Positions 18,398 through 32,519 of a stretch of 64,000 bases of DNA are shown one piece after another. Position numbers and translations under genes: made by a program. A model generated the notes under the pieces. It was given only the letters and a program-made list of their open reading frames with translations. It was not told where the DNA came from and ran no database searches. Every line of letters starts with the position of its first letter. Position 1 is the stretch's first letter. Where the stretch lies: contig SCFO01000006.1 of NCBI GenBank assembly GCA_004078665.1, positions 142,294 to 206,293 on the forward strand, written 5' to 3'. Origin of the DNA: Halobacillus fulvus. GTDB taxonomy: Bacteria; Bacillota; Bacilli; Bacillales; Halobacillaceae.

Positions 18398-19753
18398 TTG
18401 GAGAACATCCACGAACTTTGGAACAATACCTTGGAGAAAATCAAAGAGAAAATCAGCAAGCCAAGTTTCGACACGTGGCTGAAAGCGACAAAAGCTGATT
18501 CCCTTAATGAAAATACACTGACGATCGTGGCTCCGAATGAATTTGCCAGAGACTGGCTTGAAAATCAGTATGAAGGGCTGATTACAGAAACCTTATATGA
18601 AGTGACCGGTGCAGAACTAAATACAAAGTTCATCATCCCAGAAACGAAAGAGGAAGGGCTCGACGATGTAAAGCTATCCTCTAAAAAAGTTCCGGACGTC
18701 AAAAATAATGGAAATGAGGAATCTCCGCAGAGCATGCTGAATTCCAAATATACATTTGATACGTTTGTCATCGGTTCTGGCAACCGCTTTGCTCATGCAG
18801 CTTCACTAGCTGTAGCTGAAGCCCCGGCGAAAGCCTATAATCCGCTGTTTATATACGGGGGCGTCGGGCTTGGTAAAACGCACTTGATGCACGCGATCGG
18901 TCATTATGTGCTCGACCATAATCCGAATGCCAAAGTCGTTTATTTATCTTCCGAGAAGTTCACGAACGAATTCATTAATTCCATCCGTGACAATAAAGCC
19001 GTCAACTTCCGCAATAAATATCGCAGTGTCGACGTGCTTTTGATAGATGATATTCAGTTTCTTGCTGGAAAAGAACAGACACAAGAGGAATTTTTCCATA
19101 CGTTTAATACCCTTCACGAAGAAAGCAAGCAGATCGTCATCTCCAGTGACCGTCCGCCTAAAGAGATCCCGACGCTGGAAGATCGTCTAAGATCCCGCTT
19201 CGAATGGGGATTGATCACGGATATCACGCCTCCGGATCTAGAGACGAGGATTGCCATTTTACGCAAGAAGGCGAAAGCAGAAGGACTTGATATTCCGAAT
19301 GAAGTGATGCTTTATATCGCGAATCAGATCGATACGAACATTCGTGAACTCGAAGGCGCATTGATCCGCGTTGTCGCTTATTCGTCCTTGATCAATCACG
19401 ATATCAATGCCTCATTAGCAGCTGAAGCATTGAAGGATATCATTCCGAGTTCGAAGCCGAGAGTGATTACGATCGAAGCGATCCAGGAGATGGTCGGTGA
19501 GAAGTATAATGTGAGATTAGAAGATTTTCCGGCGAAAAAGCGTACGAAATCGGTGGCATTTCCACGACAAATTGCGATGTATCTTTCAAGGGAACTAACC
19601 GATTACTCACTTCCTAAAATCGGAGAAGAATTCGGAGGTCGGGATCATACGACCGTCATTCACGCCCATGAGAAGATCTCAAAAATGGTCGCAGCCGATC
19701 AGCAGTTGCAACGAGAACTGGACGAAATCAAGGAACAATTGAAATCTCACTAA
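18398..19753 (+). CDS. dnaA: Chromosomal replication initiator DnaA
   Basis: A 451-residue AAA+ initiator. It begins at TTG (18398), giving [19 protein letters not shown] like B. subtilis; AAAGGGGTG lies seven bases before. Domain I covers about residues 1-85, a short domain II linker follows, the ATPase has [10 protein letters not shown] and LLIDDIQFL, and domain IV ends with the DNA-binding [15 protein letters not shown]. It is flanked by DnaA boxes on both sides. Confidence 0.98.
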   Translation: MENIHELWNNTLEKIKEKISKPSFDTWLKATKADSLNENTLTIVAPNEFARDWLENQYEGLITETLYEVTGAELNTKFIIPETKEEGLDDVKLSSKKVPDVKNNGNEESPQSMLNSKYTFDTFVIGSGNRFAHAASLAVAEAPAKAYNPLFIYGGVGLGKTHLMHAIGHYVLDHNPNAKVVYLSSEKFTNEFINSIRDNKAVNFRNKYRSVDVLLIDDIQFLAGKEQTQEEFFHTFNTLHEESKQIVISSDRPPKEIPTLEDRLRSRFEWGLITDITPPDLETRIAILRKKAKAEGLDIPNEVMLYIANQIDTNIRELEGALIRVVAYSSLINHDINASLAAEALKDIIPSSKPRVITIEAIQEMVGEKYNVRLEDFPAKKRTKSVAFPRQIAMYLSRELTDYSLPKIGEEFGGRDHTTVIHAHEKISKMVAADQQLQRELDEIKEQLKSH

Positions 19754-19762
19754 TCTGGATAA

Positions 19763-19846
19763 TGTGTATAACTGGTGCACATACATCAACACGCTATCCA
19801 CATGTGGACAACCTTTGTTTGAAAGACTAAATCGTATTTATCCACA
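19763..19846. other. oriC: DnaA boxes between dnaA and dnaN
   Basis: Exact boxes at 19763-19771 (TTATACACA, minus strand) and 19838-19846 (TTATCCACA), and one-mismatch boxes at 19794-19802 (CTATCCACA) and 19803-19811 (minus-strand TTGTCCACA), the latter two adjacent and inverted. AAATCCACA follows at 19846-19854. This matches the incC part of the Bacillus origin, next to the unwinding site. Confidence 0.9.
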
Positions 19847-19861
19847 AATCCACAGCCCATA

Positions 19862-19910
19862 CTATTACTATTACGGTTTTAATATATAAAAAATATATAA
19901 TAATAGACCC
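19862..19910. other. oriC: DnaA-trio and AT-rich unwinding element
   Basis: After the last DnaA box and a short GC patch come CTA TTA CTA TTA (19862-19873), which read on the other strand as four 3-prime-(G/A)AT trios, the motif DnaA uses to open single strands. About 35 nearly pure A/T bases follow (19878-19906), a good DNA unwinding element. The dnaN start is 23 bases further on. Confidence 0.82.
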
Positions 19911-19932
19911 CTATAGAGGAGGAGTGCCTGGT

Positions 19933-21072
19933 ATGAAATTTATAATCCAGCGGGACCAATTGATTGAGAGTGTCCAAAATGTAATGAAAGCTATTTCCTC
20001 AAGAACGACGATCCCGATTTTGACGGGGATGAAAATAGAAGCAAGTGAAGATGGTGTAAAGCTGACAGGTAGTGATTCGGATATTTCCATCGAATCGTTT
20101 ATTCCTAAAGAAGAAGACGGCATTGTTTATATTGAGCATATCGAACCTGGCAGTATCGTACTCCAAGCGAAATACTTCCCGGATATCGTACGTAAACTGC
20201 CTCAAAAAACGGTAGAGATTGAAAGTGACAACAACCGCAATGTCACGATCCGTTCTGGTAATGCTGAATTCCACTTGAATGGCCAGGATCCTGAAGAATA
20301 TCCACAGCTACCACAGCTGCATACGGAAAACAGCTTTGAATTGCCGATCGATCTTTTGAAAAATCTGATCCGTCAGACCGTATTCGCTGTCTCTACTTCA
20401 GAAACACGCCCGATTTTGACGGGGGTTCATGTCCGTATGGAAGAAGGAGAGCTTGAATTCATCGCGACAGACAGTCACCGCCTGGCATCAAGAAAGATTC
20501 CTCTTGAGCAGCCGGAAGGAAAATCGTTCACTTCCGTCGTCATTCCAGGAAAGAGTCTGACAGAGTTGAACAAGATTCTGGATGACTCTGAAGAGACGAT
20601 CGAGATCAGTGTGACCGAAAATCAGGTATTGTTCCGTACGAAGCATCTGTATTTCCTATCTCGTCTGCTTGATGGGAACTATCCGGAGACATCACGGCTT
20701 ATTCCTGAGCAGAGCAAGACCGTCGTGAAAATCGATGCGAAGGAACTGCTCCAATCCGTCGATCGTGCCTCCTTGCTTGCGAAAGAGAACCGCAACAATG
20801 TCGTCCGTCTGATCACAAAAGAAAATAATCATCTCGAAATCACAGGGAACTCTCCGGAGGTCGGAAATGTTGTCGAAGAAGTGCTGGCAACAGATGTGTC
20901 AGGAGAGGATCTGAAAATCTCCTTCAGTGCCAAATATATGATGGATGCCCTGAAAGCTGTCGACTATGACCAGGTGAAAGTCGAATTCACAGGCGCCATG
21001 CGTCCATTCCTGATCCGCCCGGTCGATGATGATCAAATTTTACAGTTGATCTTGCCTGTAAGGACCTATTAA
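19933..21072 (+). CDS. dnaN: DNA polymerase III beta sliding clamp
   Basis: A 379-residue three-domain clamp starting MKFIIQRDQLIESVQNVMKA. The three repeated clamp domains and the C-terminal PVRTY end are as expected. The ATG at 19933 follows GGAGGAG. It encircles DNA and tethers the polymerase. It follows dnaA with the unwinding site between them. Confidence 0.98.
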   Translation: MKFIIQRDQLIESVQNVMKAISSRTTIPILTGMKIEASEDGVKLTGSDSDISIESFIPKEEDGIVYIEHIEPGSIVLQAKYFPDIVRKLPQKTVEIESDNNRNVTIRSGNAEFHLNGQDPEEYPQLPQLHTENSFELPIDLLKNLIRQTVFAVSTSETRPILTGVHVRMEEGELEFIATDSHRLASRKIPLEQPEGKSFTSVVIPGKSLTELNKILDDSEETIEISVTENQVLFRTKHLYFLSRLLDGNYPETSRLIPEQSKTVVKIDAKELLQSVDRASLLAKENRNNVVRLITKENNHLEITGNSPEVGNVVEEVLATDVSGEDLKISFSAKYMMDALKAVDYDQVKVEFTGAMRPFLIRPVDDDQILQLILPVRTY

Positions 21073-21109
21073 TCGACACTGCAACTGAATGATAAGACCT
21101 TTTATACAG

Positions 21110-21150
21110 AAGGTGCTGGTATGAACGTTCATAACGGCACCTTTTTCTTT
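21110..21150 (+). terminator. Terminator after dnaN
   Basis: AAGGTGC and GCACCTT with inner GTTATGAAC-like arms (ATGAACGTTCAT) form a long hairpin followed by TTTTCTTTT. It separates dnaA-dnaN from yaaA-recF. Confidence 0.75.
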
Positions 21151-21249
21151 TGACTCAAGATCAGGTCTAGGAGTGACCAAAGGCTTTTCTTACACCTTCA
21201 TCTTTAGTAAAATAAGAAAAGGTGAATTCATGGAATAGGGTGAATAAAA

Positions 21250-21471
21250 ATGAGCGAACGCATTGAAATATCCACAGAGTACATCACATTAGGGCAATTT
21301 CTTAAGCTGGCCAATGTCGTCGAATCCGGTGGCATGGTCAAAATTTTCCTGGCTGAATTTGACATTCTTGTCAATGGGGAGTCGGAGAACCGCCGTGGGC
21401 GTAAACTTTACGAAGGAGATACGGTGGAAATAGAAGAATTTGGCAGCTTCCAGGTTGTCCGTGAAGAGTAG
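21250..21471 (+). CDS. yaaA: S4-domain protein YaaA
   Basis: A 73-residue S4-like RNA-binding protein (MSERIEISTEYITLGQFLKL) with the VNGESENRRGRKLYEGD core of the S4 fold. YaaA has been linked to ribosome assembly. It sits between dnaN and recF as in other Bacilli; recF starts three bases after its stop. Confidence 0.93.
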   Translation: MSERIEISTEYITLGQFLKLANVVESGGMVKIFLAEFDILVNGESENRRGRKLYEGDTVEIEEFGSFQVVREE

Positions 21472-21474
21472 CGC

Positions 21475-22593
21475 ATGTATATACATGAATTGTCGTTACG
21501 GTCGTTCCGGAATTATGACAGCCTGTCGCTGACGTTTGACCATACCATCAACGTCATCATCGGGGAAAATGCCCAAGGAAAAACCAACCTGATGGAAGCC
21601 ATTTACGTCCTGGCTTTTACAAAATCGCATCGCACCCCGCGAGATAAAGAGTTGATACAATGGGATGCGGAGTATGGTAAAATAAAAGGGAGTATATATA
21701 AACGCAATCGACGCTTCCCTTTGGAAGTTATCGTTTCCAGTAAAGGGAAAAAAGTCAAATTCAATCATATTGAACAAAAGCGCCTCAGTGATTATATAGG
21801 CGCGATCAATGTTGTGATGTTTGCACCTGAGGATCTGAACCTGGTCAAAGGCAGTCCTCAGGTGCGTCGTCGGTTTATTGACATGGAAATCGGTCAGATC
21901 CAGCCGACATACATTTATCATTTAGGACAGTACCAAAAGGTTCTCAGGCAGCGAAATTCTTTACTGAAGGATCTTCAGCGCAAGCCTGGGGCTGACCGGA
22001 CGATGCTCCGGGTCCTGACCGATCAGCTCATCGAGCATGCGGCGATGATCGTGAACCGGCGCTTCAAGTTCCTCCATCTGCTCAGAGAGTGGGCGACGCC
22101 GATTCATGAAGGGATCAGCCGTCACCTCGAGGAACTGGAAATTTTCTATGATGCTAGTGTGAAAGTATCAGAGGATATGGATTTGGAAACACTGAAGAAT
22201 ACGTATGAAGCGAAGTTTTCGGAAATCGAGACGAAAGAGGTCGAACGAGGGACGACGCTTGCCGGCCCACACCGGGATGATCTGATTTTCCACGTCAACG
22301 GAAAAGATGTTCAAACCTATGGATCGCAAGGCCAGCAGCGCACGACGGCCCTGTCTTTGAAACTTGCTGAAATCGAGCTGATTCATAGTGAAGTAGGCGA
22401 GTATCCGATTCTTCTCTTAGACGACGTGTTGAGCGAGCTGGATGATTTCAGACAATCCCACTTGCTGCACACGATCCAGGGGAAGGTCCAGACCTTCGTT
22501 TCTACGACGAACATAGATGGAATCGAGCACGAGGCTCTGAAAAATGCCGAGATTTTTCACGTGAAAGAAGGAACGATAGACCTAGAGAAATGA
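21475..22593 (+). CDS. recF: DNA repair and recombination protein RecF
   Basis: A 372-residue SMC-like ATPase. Walker A is [10 protein letters not shown] (about residue 30), the signature is in [18 protein letters not shown], and Walker B is [13 protein letters not shown]. RecF helps load RecA at gaps with RecO and RecR (recR at 62445). Its ribosome site is weak, so coupling to yaaA is likely. A parS-like sequence lies in its last 40 bases. Confidence 0.97.
   Translation: MYIHELSLRSFRNYDSLSLTFDHTINVIIGENAQGKTNLMEAIYVLAFTKSHRTPRDKELIQWDAEYGKIKGSIYKRNRRFPLEVIVSSKGKKVKFNHIEQKRLSDYIGAINVVMFAPEDLNLVKGSPQVRRRFIDMEIGQIQPTYIYHLGQYQKVLRQRNSLLKDLQRKPGADRTMLRVLTDQLIEHAAMIVNRRFKFLHLLREWATPIHEGISRHLEELEIFYDASVKVSEDMDLETLKNTYEAKFSEIETKEVERGTTLAGPHRDDLIFHVNGKDVQTYGSQGQQRTTALSLKLAEIELIHSEVGEYPILLLDDVLSELDDFRQSHLLHTIQGKVQTFVSTTNIDGIEHEALKNAEIFHVKEGTIDLEK
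22553..22568. other. parS-like site in recF
   Basis: TTTTTCACGTGAAAGA matches parS at 14 of 16 positions and is perfect over the central 12 (TTTCACGTGAAA). It lies about 3 kb right of dnaA, in the range where Spo0J loading sites cluster. Confidence 0.6.
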
Positions 22594-22602
22594 GGTGGCA
22601 AG

Positions 22603-22887
22603 TTGTTCATTCACATAGGAGATGATCACGTCATCCAGTCCAAGGATGTCGTCACGATCATCGATCATAGTTTGATAGCCTCATCGACGATCATCGAAGA
22701 AATGATTTTCAACCAGCGCAAAAACAAGCGGGTGATTGAAACAGAGGATCACCAGGCGAAGTCGATTGTGATCACGAATGATGTCATTTATTTTAGTCCG
22801 TTATCTGTGTACACGTTGAAAAAGCGCGCCAATATGCGCACAACTTTGAATAAATTGGAAAACTTCTCAGAAGAAGCTGAGGAATAG
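22603..22887 (+). CDS. remB: DUF370 matrix regulator RemB (YaaB)
   Basis: A 94-residue DUF370 protein starting at TTG (MFIHIGDDHVIQSKDVVTII). RemB is an activator of biofilm genes in B. subtilis. It has the conserved SIVITNDVIYFSPLSVYTLK segment. The TTG start has GAGGTGG ten bases before. It is in the usual recF-yaaB-gyrB order. Confidence 0.9.
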   Translation: MFIHIGDDHVIQSKDVVTIIDHSLIASSTIIEEMIFNQRKNKRVIETEDHQAKSIVITNDVIYFSPLSVYTLKKRANMRTTLNKLENFSEEAEE

Positions 22888-22930
22888 ACCGTTTGGCCAT
22901 AGATTTTGTTATACCACTTGAGAAATGTAG

Positions 22931-24862
<1,932 letters not shown>

Positions 24863-24989
24863 GCCTGGAAGGCAGGGAATCATTCTCTGCCTTTCCTCCA
24901 TCATCTGGGGGAGATAAGGAACACACAGAGGGAATGGAGAATGGCTGATGAGCCTTACTCCTTTTTAGATAAAGTAGGAGGTAAATAGA

Positions 24990-27530
24990 ATGGTGGATCA
25001 ACCCGAACGCCCACGCGTACAGGAAGTCAATATCAGCGAAGAAATGCGGACGTCCTTCCTGGACTATGCGATGAGTGTCATCGTCGCCCGTGCACTCCCT
25101 GATGTACGTGACGGCTTAAAACCTGTACACCGCCGGATTTTGTATGCGATGCATGATTTAGGAATGCACGCGGACAAAGCGTATAAGAAATCAGCCCGTA
25201 TTGTCGGAGAAGTCATAGGTAAGTACCACCCGCACGGTGACTCAGCGGTCTATGACACGATGGTACGTATGGCACAGGATTTCAACTACCGATACATGCT
25301 TGTCGATGGACACGGAAACTTCGGTTCTGTCGATGGTGACGCCGCGGCCGCGATGCGTTACACAGAAGCCCGGATGTCCAAAATCTCGATGGAAATCCTG
25401 AAAGATATCAACAAAGATACGATCGATTACGATGATAACTATGACGGTACCGAGCGCGAACCTCGCGTGCTGCCGGCCAAATTCCCGAACCTGCTTGTCA
25501 ACGGTGGTTCCGGAATCGCGGTCGGAATGGCGACCAACATCCCGCCGCACCAGCTCGGAGAAGTGATTGATGCCGTTCTTGCGCTAAGTAAAGATCCGGA
25601 TATCACGATTCAAGAGCTGATGGAAAACCATATCCAAGGCCCTGACTTCCCGACAGCTGGTAAAATTCTCGGCTTGAGTGGGATCCGTAAAGCTTATGAA
25701 ACAGGTAAAGGCTCGATTACGGTCCGTGCCGATGTCGAAATCCAAGAGCAGGCGAACGGCAAGCCTCGTCTGATCGTGACCGAACTGCCATACCAAGTCA
25801 ACAAAGCCCGTCTCGTAGAAAAGATTGCCGAGCTTGCCCGCGATAAGAAAATCGACGGCATCACCGATCTACGTGATGAGTCCGACCGTAACGGTATGCG
25901 CATCGTCATTGAACTCCGTCGTGATGCGAACCCGAACGTTTTACTTAATAATCTGTACAAAATGACGGCCTTGCAGTCGACCTTCGGCATCAACATGCTG
26001 GCTCTTGTCAATGGACACCCGCGAGTACTCAACTTGAAGCAGTGTCTTGAGTATTATTTGGAGCACCAGAAGGAAGTCATCCGCCGCCGTACCCAGTACG
26101 AGCTGAATAAGGCGGAAGCACGCGCTCACATTTTGGAAGGTCTGCGTATTGCGCTTGATCATTTGGATGAAGTCATCACCTTGATCCGCGAATCCCAGAC
26201 GACAGAAATTGCACGTACCGGTCTGATGGAACGTTTCGGTCTATCGGAGAAGCAGGCCCAAGCGATCTTGGACATGCGTCTTCAGCGTCTGACTGGACTC
26301 GAGCGTGAGAAGATCGAGAACGAATACCAAGACATCATGAAGCTGATCGCTGAATTGAAAGAAATTCTTGCGAACGATGAAAAAGTACTGGAGATCATTC
26401 GTGAGGAGCTTCTTGATATTAAAGAGCGTTACAACGACGAACGCCGTACGGAGATCCTGCTTGGCGGAACAGACTTCATTGAAGATGAAGACTTGATTCC
26501 GGAAGAAACGGTCATCGTGACGTTGACCCACCAAGGATACGTGAAGCGTCTTCCGGCGAGCACGTACCGTACGCAACGCCGTGGTGGACGTGGTGTCCAG
26601 GGAATGGGTACACACGAAGAAGACTTCGTGGAGCACCTTCTGTCCACCTCAACCCACAATACCCTCCTGTTCTTCTCGAACAAAGGGAAAGTGTATAAGG
26701 CGAAAGGCTATGAAGTCCCTGAATTCGGACGCACAGCGAAAGGAATTCCGATCATCAACATGCTGAACATCGAGCGTGATGAATGGATCAATGCGGTCAT
26801 TTCGGTCGAAGACTTCGTCGATGACTGGTTCCTTGTCTTTACGACGAAGAACGGTGTGACGAAGCGGACGACATTGTCCCAATACGCGAATATCCGTCGC
26901 GGCGGTTTGATCGCTCTCGGTTTACGGGAAGATGACGAACTCATCTCTGTCCGTTTGACGGATGGGACGAAAGACATCATGATCGGAACCGAAAACGGTT
27001 ATGTGATCCGTTTCAACGAGGATCAGATCCGTACGATGGGACGTACCGCTGCAGGTGTGAAGGGAATTTCACTGCGCGATGATGACCAAGTCGTATCGAT
27101 GGAAATTCTCGAAGACGATCTGCAGGTACTCACGGTCACGACGAAAGGGTACGGAAAACGTACGCCTGCGAGTGAGTACCGGATTACAAACCGCGGTGGT
27201 AAAGGGATCATTACGTGTAACCTGACGGAGAAAAACGGTAAAGTCGTATCGACGAAAGCCGTGACAGGTGAAGAAGACATCATGATCATCACAGCCAGCG
27301 GTGTATTGATCCGGATGCCGATCGAAGGGATTTCGGAAACAGGACGAAACACACAAGGGGTCCGCCTGATCCGTTTAGGTGACGGAGAAGAAGTAGCAAC
27401 CATCGCTCGTGTCGAGTCCGAAAAAGAAGAAGAAGAGATACTAGAGGAAGCCGTCGAACAACAAGAGAATCAAGAATCGGTTCCAGAAGAAACCGGTGAA
27501 CAACCAGAATCAACTGACGACGAATCTTAA
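24990..27530 (+). CDS. gyrA: DNA gyrase subunit A
   Basis: An 846-residue DNA-cleaving subunit. The catalytic Tyr is Tyr124 in [10 protein letters not shown], and the quinolone region reads [10 protein letters not shown] with Ser85 and Asp89, a sensitive-type sequence. The C-terminal beta-pinwheel has the QRRGGRG GyrA box (split over GGRGVQGMG). The acidic tail ends at about residue 846. The ATG follows AGGAGGT. Confidence 0.98.
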   Translation: MVDQPERPRVQEVNISEEMRTSFLDYAMSVIVARALPDVRDGLKPVHRRILYAMHDLGMHADKAYKKSARIVGEVIGKYHPHGDSAVYDTMVRMAQDFNYRYMLVDGHGNFGSVDGDAAAAMRYTEARMSKISMEILKDINKDTIDYDDNYDGTEREPRVLPAKFPNLLVNGGSGIAVGMATNIPPHQLGEVIDAVLALSKDPDITIQELMENHIQGPDFPTAGKILGLSGIRKAYETGKGSITVRADVEIQEQANGKPRLIVTELPYQVNKARLVEKIAELARDKKIDGITDLRDESDRNGMRIVIELRRDANPNVLLNNLYKMTALQSTFGINMLALVNGHPRVLNLKQCLEYYLEHQKEVIRRRTQYELNKAEARAHILEGLRIALDHLDEVITLIRESQTTEIARTGLMERFGLSEKQAQAILDMRLQRLTGLEREKIENEYQDIMKLIAELKEILANDEKVLEIIREELLDIKERYNDERRTEILLGGTDFIEDEDLIPEETVIVTLTHQGYVKRLPASTYRTQRRGGRGVQGMGTHEEDFVEHLLSTSTHNTLLFFSNKGKVYKAKGYEVPEFGRTAKGIPIINMLNIERDEWINAVISVEDFVDDWFLVFTTKNGVTKRTTLSQYANIRRGGLIALGLREDDELISVRLTDGTKDIMIGTENGYVIRFNEDQIRTMGRTAAGVKGISLRDDDQVVSMEILEDDLQVLTVTTKGYGKRTPASEYRITNRGGKGIITCNLTEKNGKVVSTKAVTGEEDIMIITASGVLIRMPIEGISETGRNTQGVRLIRLGDGEEVATIARVESEKEEEEILEEAVEQQENQESVPEETGEQPESTDDES

Positions 27531-27542
27531 CGTTCAAGATAA

Positions 27543-27577
27543 AGTCGCCTGTCCCATGCGGCAGGCGGCTTTTTTTA
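27543..27577 (+). terminator. Terminator after gyrA
   Basis: AGTCGCCTG and CAGGCGGCT pair with one wobble around a ten-base loop and are followed by seven T. It ends the gyrBA transcript before the HD-GYP gene. Confidence 0.85.
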
Positions 27578-27608
27578 CTAATATCAAATCCTGAGAGGGG
27601 GAAAAGGA

Positions 27609-28688
27609 ATGCGTGTGCATCCCTCCCAACTTGTGACCGGGTGTCTGATCACAGAAGACGTGATGGGAAAGACGAGCCGGCCGATCGTAGCCAAACATAC
27701 CGTTGTTCATCCGATACATATTGAGGTCCTGCAAAAATTCATGGTGGGATCTGTGAACGTAGCCGGGAAGCTCTCTGACGGATCCCCTTTTATTCCGGAT
27801 GAACGGATCGAAGAGGAAACAGAAAAGAAGGTAGAAGCAAGTGGACCTTTTCACGACCAATACATGGAAGCGGTCCAGTCCTATAAGAAATGGTTTGAAG
27901 ATTGGCGCGGGGGCATGCCGGTCGATATCCATGCGATTCGTCAGACGATGGTTCCTCTACTAGAACGCGTTATCGAATCTAAGTGGGAGGTCTTCCTGCT
28001 TCATCATTTTTCCTCAAGCAAAGATTACATTTATCACCACAGTGTCGCGATGGGTCTGATCACTGGTTATCTCGCCTATAAAATGGATGAGGATTACGGA
28101 ACGTGGATCCAGGCTGGTTTAGCAGGGATGCTCAGTGACAGCGGAATGTCCCGCATCAACCCGCGTCTGTTAGAAAAAGAAACGACATTACGTGAAGCGG
28201 AGTTCGAGGAAGTGAAAAAGCACCCGACCTATTCTTACCGGATGGTGGAACATGTCCCGTCGTTAAGTCCAGGCGCGAAACTAGCGGTTTTACAACACCA
28301 TGAGCGTCTCGATGGGAGCGGCTACCCCCTCGGGTTACCGAAGGACAAGCTTCATCCGTTCAGTCAAATCATCGCCGTCAGCGATATGTACCATGCGATG
28401 ACGTCTGAACGCATGTACAGGAAGAAGCAGTCGCCATTCAAGGTGCTCGAGGAAATCGAAAAAGAGCAGTTCGGCCGTCACGACCATCAAATTGTCCAAG
28501 TGTTCATCAAAGAGATGACCGACTACGGTCCAGGAACGGGCGTCCTCCTTTCCGATGGCCGAAAAGGCAACATCGTATTTGTCGATTCTAATCAGCCGAT
28601 AAGGCCAATGGTCAGGATGGAGGAAGACGAAGAAATCTTGGCATTGAGCGAACATCTCGACCTTTATATTGAAGAAGTCTTAAATTAA
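27609..28688 (+). CDS. HD-GYP domain protein with altered HD pair
   Basis: A 359-residue HD-GYP-family protein, the group that usually hydrolyses cyclic di-GMP. HHSV (His143, His144), KKHP (His205), HHE (230-232) and GYP (238-240) are all present. The defining HD pair, normally in LLHDIGK, is Ser176-Asp177 in MLSDSGM. One metal ligand is therefore lost, and the protein may be inactive or a c-di-GMP sensor. It follows gyrA, where such a gene is often found in Bacillaceae. It ends overlapping yaaC by four bases on the other strand. Confidence 0.85.
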   Translation: MRVHPSQLVTGCLITEDVMGKTSRPIVAKHTVVHPIHIEVLQKFMVGSVNVAGKLSDGSPFIPDERIEEETEKKVEASGPFHDQYMEAVQSYKKWFEDWRGGMPVDIHAIRQTMVPLLERVIESKWEVFLLHHFSSSKDYIYHHSVAMGLITGYLAYKMDEDYGTWIQAGLAGMLSDSGMSRINPRLLEKETTLREAEFEEVKKHPTYSYRMVEHVPSLSPGAKLAVLQHHERLDGSGYPLGLPKDKLHPFSQIIAVSDMYHAMTSERMYRKKQSPFKVLEEIEKEQFGRHDHQIVQVFIKEMTDYGPGTGVLLSDGRKGNIVFVDSNQPIRPMVRMEEDEEILALSEHLDLYIEEVLN

Positions 28689-29416
28689 GAGGAAGACCGG
28701 TTTGTGTCGAGCGACATGAATCGGTCTTCCAGCCATTCTGCTATCAAATCAGGGACTTCCTCAGCAGCCGTCTGCAAGAAATGATCAATGAACACATAGT
28801 CATCACGATCCCTCATCTGTTGCATATCTCCCCACCACTCTCCTTCATATCTGACCAGCATGCTCAAGTTATACAACACCGCGAAGTAGATCATGAGTGT
28901 CGGCCACACTTCCTCTGTTTCTCTCCGGTTCTTTTTAAACTGATACATCCTCGTCATTCGGGTAAGTTGAGCCAGCAGTTCGTCCATCGATATCTTTTCA
29001 CTTGAGGATGCAAAGTCGAATAGGTGATGGGCGGCATATGGGAATAATCCGTGAGGCTGTATCCTGATTTCATCTTCTAGAAACCGATAGTGCTGCTTTT
29101 TCCTTTTACGGGTCGACAGCCCATGCGCCAGTACTTTTGATGTAGCGGGATATCCTGGATCGACGGTCAGCAGGCAGCTTTTCAAAAAATGGTTCAATCC
29201 GTAATAAAACAGCAGGGGGCGTGCACTGAACGGAGTCGTTAAGCCAGACGTCCAGAAATCTTCCCCGATCATGAGGCCATGAATGAATCGTTCCGCATTC
29301 TGATAGGCGTGGTGATCGGCTTTCGGGTGTTCTATTTTTTCATAACATCCCTGTAAAAAGGGCCTGGAATGGGCGGTCACTTGTAAATAGGTCACAATCG
29401 CTAGTTTGTCCTTCAT
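28685..29416 (-). CDS. yaaC: YaaC family protein
   Basis: A 243-residue protein of unknown function in the YaaC position between gyrA and guaB. The segments ARPLLFYYGLNHFLKSCLL and the HGLS motif are family features. B. subtilis YaaC is about 315 residues, so this copy is shorter at its C-terminus. The ATG at 29416 is nine bases after GGAG; a nearer ATG at 29425 is against the ribosome site. Confidence 0.82.
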   Translation of the reverse strand: MKDKLAIVTYLQVTAHSRPFLQGCYEKIEHPKADHHAYQNAERFIHGLMIGEDFWTSGLTTPFSARPLLFYYGLNHFLKSCLLTVDPGYPATSKVLAHGLSTRKRKKQHYRFLEDEIRIQPHGLFPYAAHHLFDFASSSEKISMDELLAQLTRMTRMYQFKKNRRETEEVWPTLMIYFAVLYNLSMLVRYEGEWWGDMQQMRDRDDYVFIDHFLQTAAEEVPDLIAEWLEDRFMSLDTNRSSS

Positions 29417-29477
29417 GTTGTTCATCTCCTTTCTTAATCACAATGCAAACGCTTCCTCTGAATCGATTCCTGTCTAA

Positions 29478-31085
<1,608 letters not shown>

Positions 31086-31102
31086 CCCGTTAGAAATTCA
31101 GC

Positions 31103-31133
31103 AGACAGGGACTTTTCCCTGTCTATTTTTTTG
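31103..31133 (+). terminator. Terminator after guaB
   Basis: AGACAGGG and CCCTGTCT form a perfect 8-bp stem with a six-base loop, then ATTTTTTTG. Confidence 0.9.
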
Positions 31134-31190
31134 TCTATCCATGTGATAAAATAACAAAGATGCATATTTTAAGGGTGGAGGTTGAGAAAG

Positions 31191-32519
31191 TTGATACAAC
31201 GATTGAAAGCAACGATGGTCATTGCGGTGGCCGTTGTTTTGAGTATGACAGCTGTTGTAATGAATCCTGGTCATACATATGCTTCTGTAGACTTGGAAGC
31301 AGAGTCAGCCATTTTGGTTGATGGGGAGACAGGAAAGGTTTTGTTTGCGAAAGAGGCGGATTTGACACTACCACCAGCGAGTATGACGAAGATGATGACC
31401 GAATATCTCGTCATGGAAGCGATTGAAGAGGGTCAAATCAGTTGGGATACGACGACACAAGTTAGTCAATATGCTTATGATATTTCGGCCAATCCTTCTT
31501 TTTCAGGAGTAGGCTTAACATTAGGACAAGATTATACAGTACGTGATTTATATAAAGCGATGGCGATCAACTCGGATAACGCCGCTACGATTGCCCTTGC
31601 CGAGCTCGTTGCAGGTTCTGAAGGCGAATTCGTTCAAATGATGAATGAAAAAGCGGAAGAACTCGGCATGACGGATTATGAATTTGTAAACTCTTCCGGA
31701 CTAGATAATGCCCATTTGGGTGATAACTATCCAGAAGGGACACAGCCGGATGACGTCAACTTGATGTCAGCCCGTGCGTCTGCCATTCTCGGTTACCACC
31801 TTGTGAATGACTATCCGGAGGCTCTGGAGATTTCCAGCCAGCCGACAGCGCAATTTGATGGTCAAGAAATTACAAACTGGAACTGGATGATCCCGGATAT
31901 GCCTGGTTACCTTTCACAGTTCGGATATGAAGGTGTGGATGGACTGAAAACAGGTTATACCGAATTAGCTGGGAACACCTTCACTGGTACAGTGGAACGG
32001 GACGGACAGCGTTTCATTTCCGTTGTGATGAAGACGGACTCCAGAGAAGCACGCTTCCAGCAGACACGTGAACTGTTTGAGTACGGATTCAACCAGTTTA
32101 CGCGCCAGGAATTGTTCGCTGCTGGACATACGAAGGAAGATCAATCAGAACTTCCGGTAGCGAAAGGTAAAGAAGATGTAGTCGGAGTGGAAACGAGTGC
32201 AGCTCTTCAAACTTTAGTGAAAAACGGGGAAGAAGAGATGTATTCCATCGAATACATGATGGATGAAGAACAGCTGGATGAAGAAGGCAACCTCGTTGCA
32301 CCGATCGAAGAAGGCCAAAAGGTTGGAACGGCTAAACTTGTCTATTCCGGTGAAGAAGATTACGGAAATGTCATGGGTGGCAATGCCAATACGGTCGATC
32401 TTGTCACGACATCTGCCGTAGAGAAATCGAACTGGTTCATGTTGATGATGGGCAATATCGGTGAATTCTTCGGTGATGTCTTCACAGGTGCGGTCGATAT
32501 GGTCAAAGGCTGGTTCTAA
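31191..32519 (+). CDS. dacA: D-alanyl-D-alanine carboxypeptidase (PBP5)
   Basis: A 442-residue penicillin-binding protein. It has a signal peptide (about residues 1-31, ending TYA), SxxK as SMTK (Ser64, Lys67), SDN (128-130) and KTG in GLKTGYTE. A C-terminal amphipathic anchor is seen (GDVFTGAVDMVKGWF). It trims the pentapeptide stem. Start placed at TTG 31191, nine bases after GGTGGAGG; the TTG at 31182 abuts the ribosome site. Confidence 0.95.
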   Translation: MIQRLKATMVIAVAVVLSMTAVVMNPGHTYASVDLEAESAILVDGETGKVLFAKEADLTLPPASMTKMMTEYLVMEAIEEGQISWDTTTQVSQYAYDISANPSFSGVGLTLGQDYTVRDLYKAMAINSDNAATIALAELVAGSEGEFVQMMNEKAEELGMTDYEFVNSSGLDNAHLGDNYPEGTQPDDVNLMSARASAILGYHLVNDYPEALEISSQPTAQFDGQEITNWNWMIPDMPGYLSQFGYEGVDGLKTGYTELAGNTFTGTVERDGQRFISVVMKTDSREARFQQTRELFEYGFNQFTRQELFAAGHTKEDQSELPVAKGKEDVVGVETSAALQTLVKNGEEEMYSIEYMMDEEQLDEEGNLVAPIEEGQKVGTAKLVYSGEEDYGNVMGGNANTVDLVTTSAVEKSNWFMLMMGNIGEFFGDVFTGAVDMVKGWF

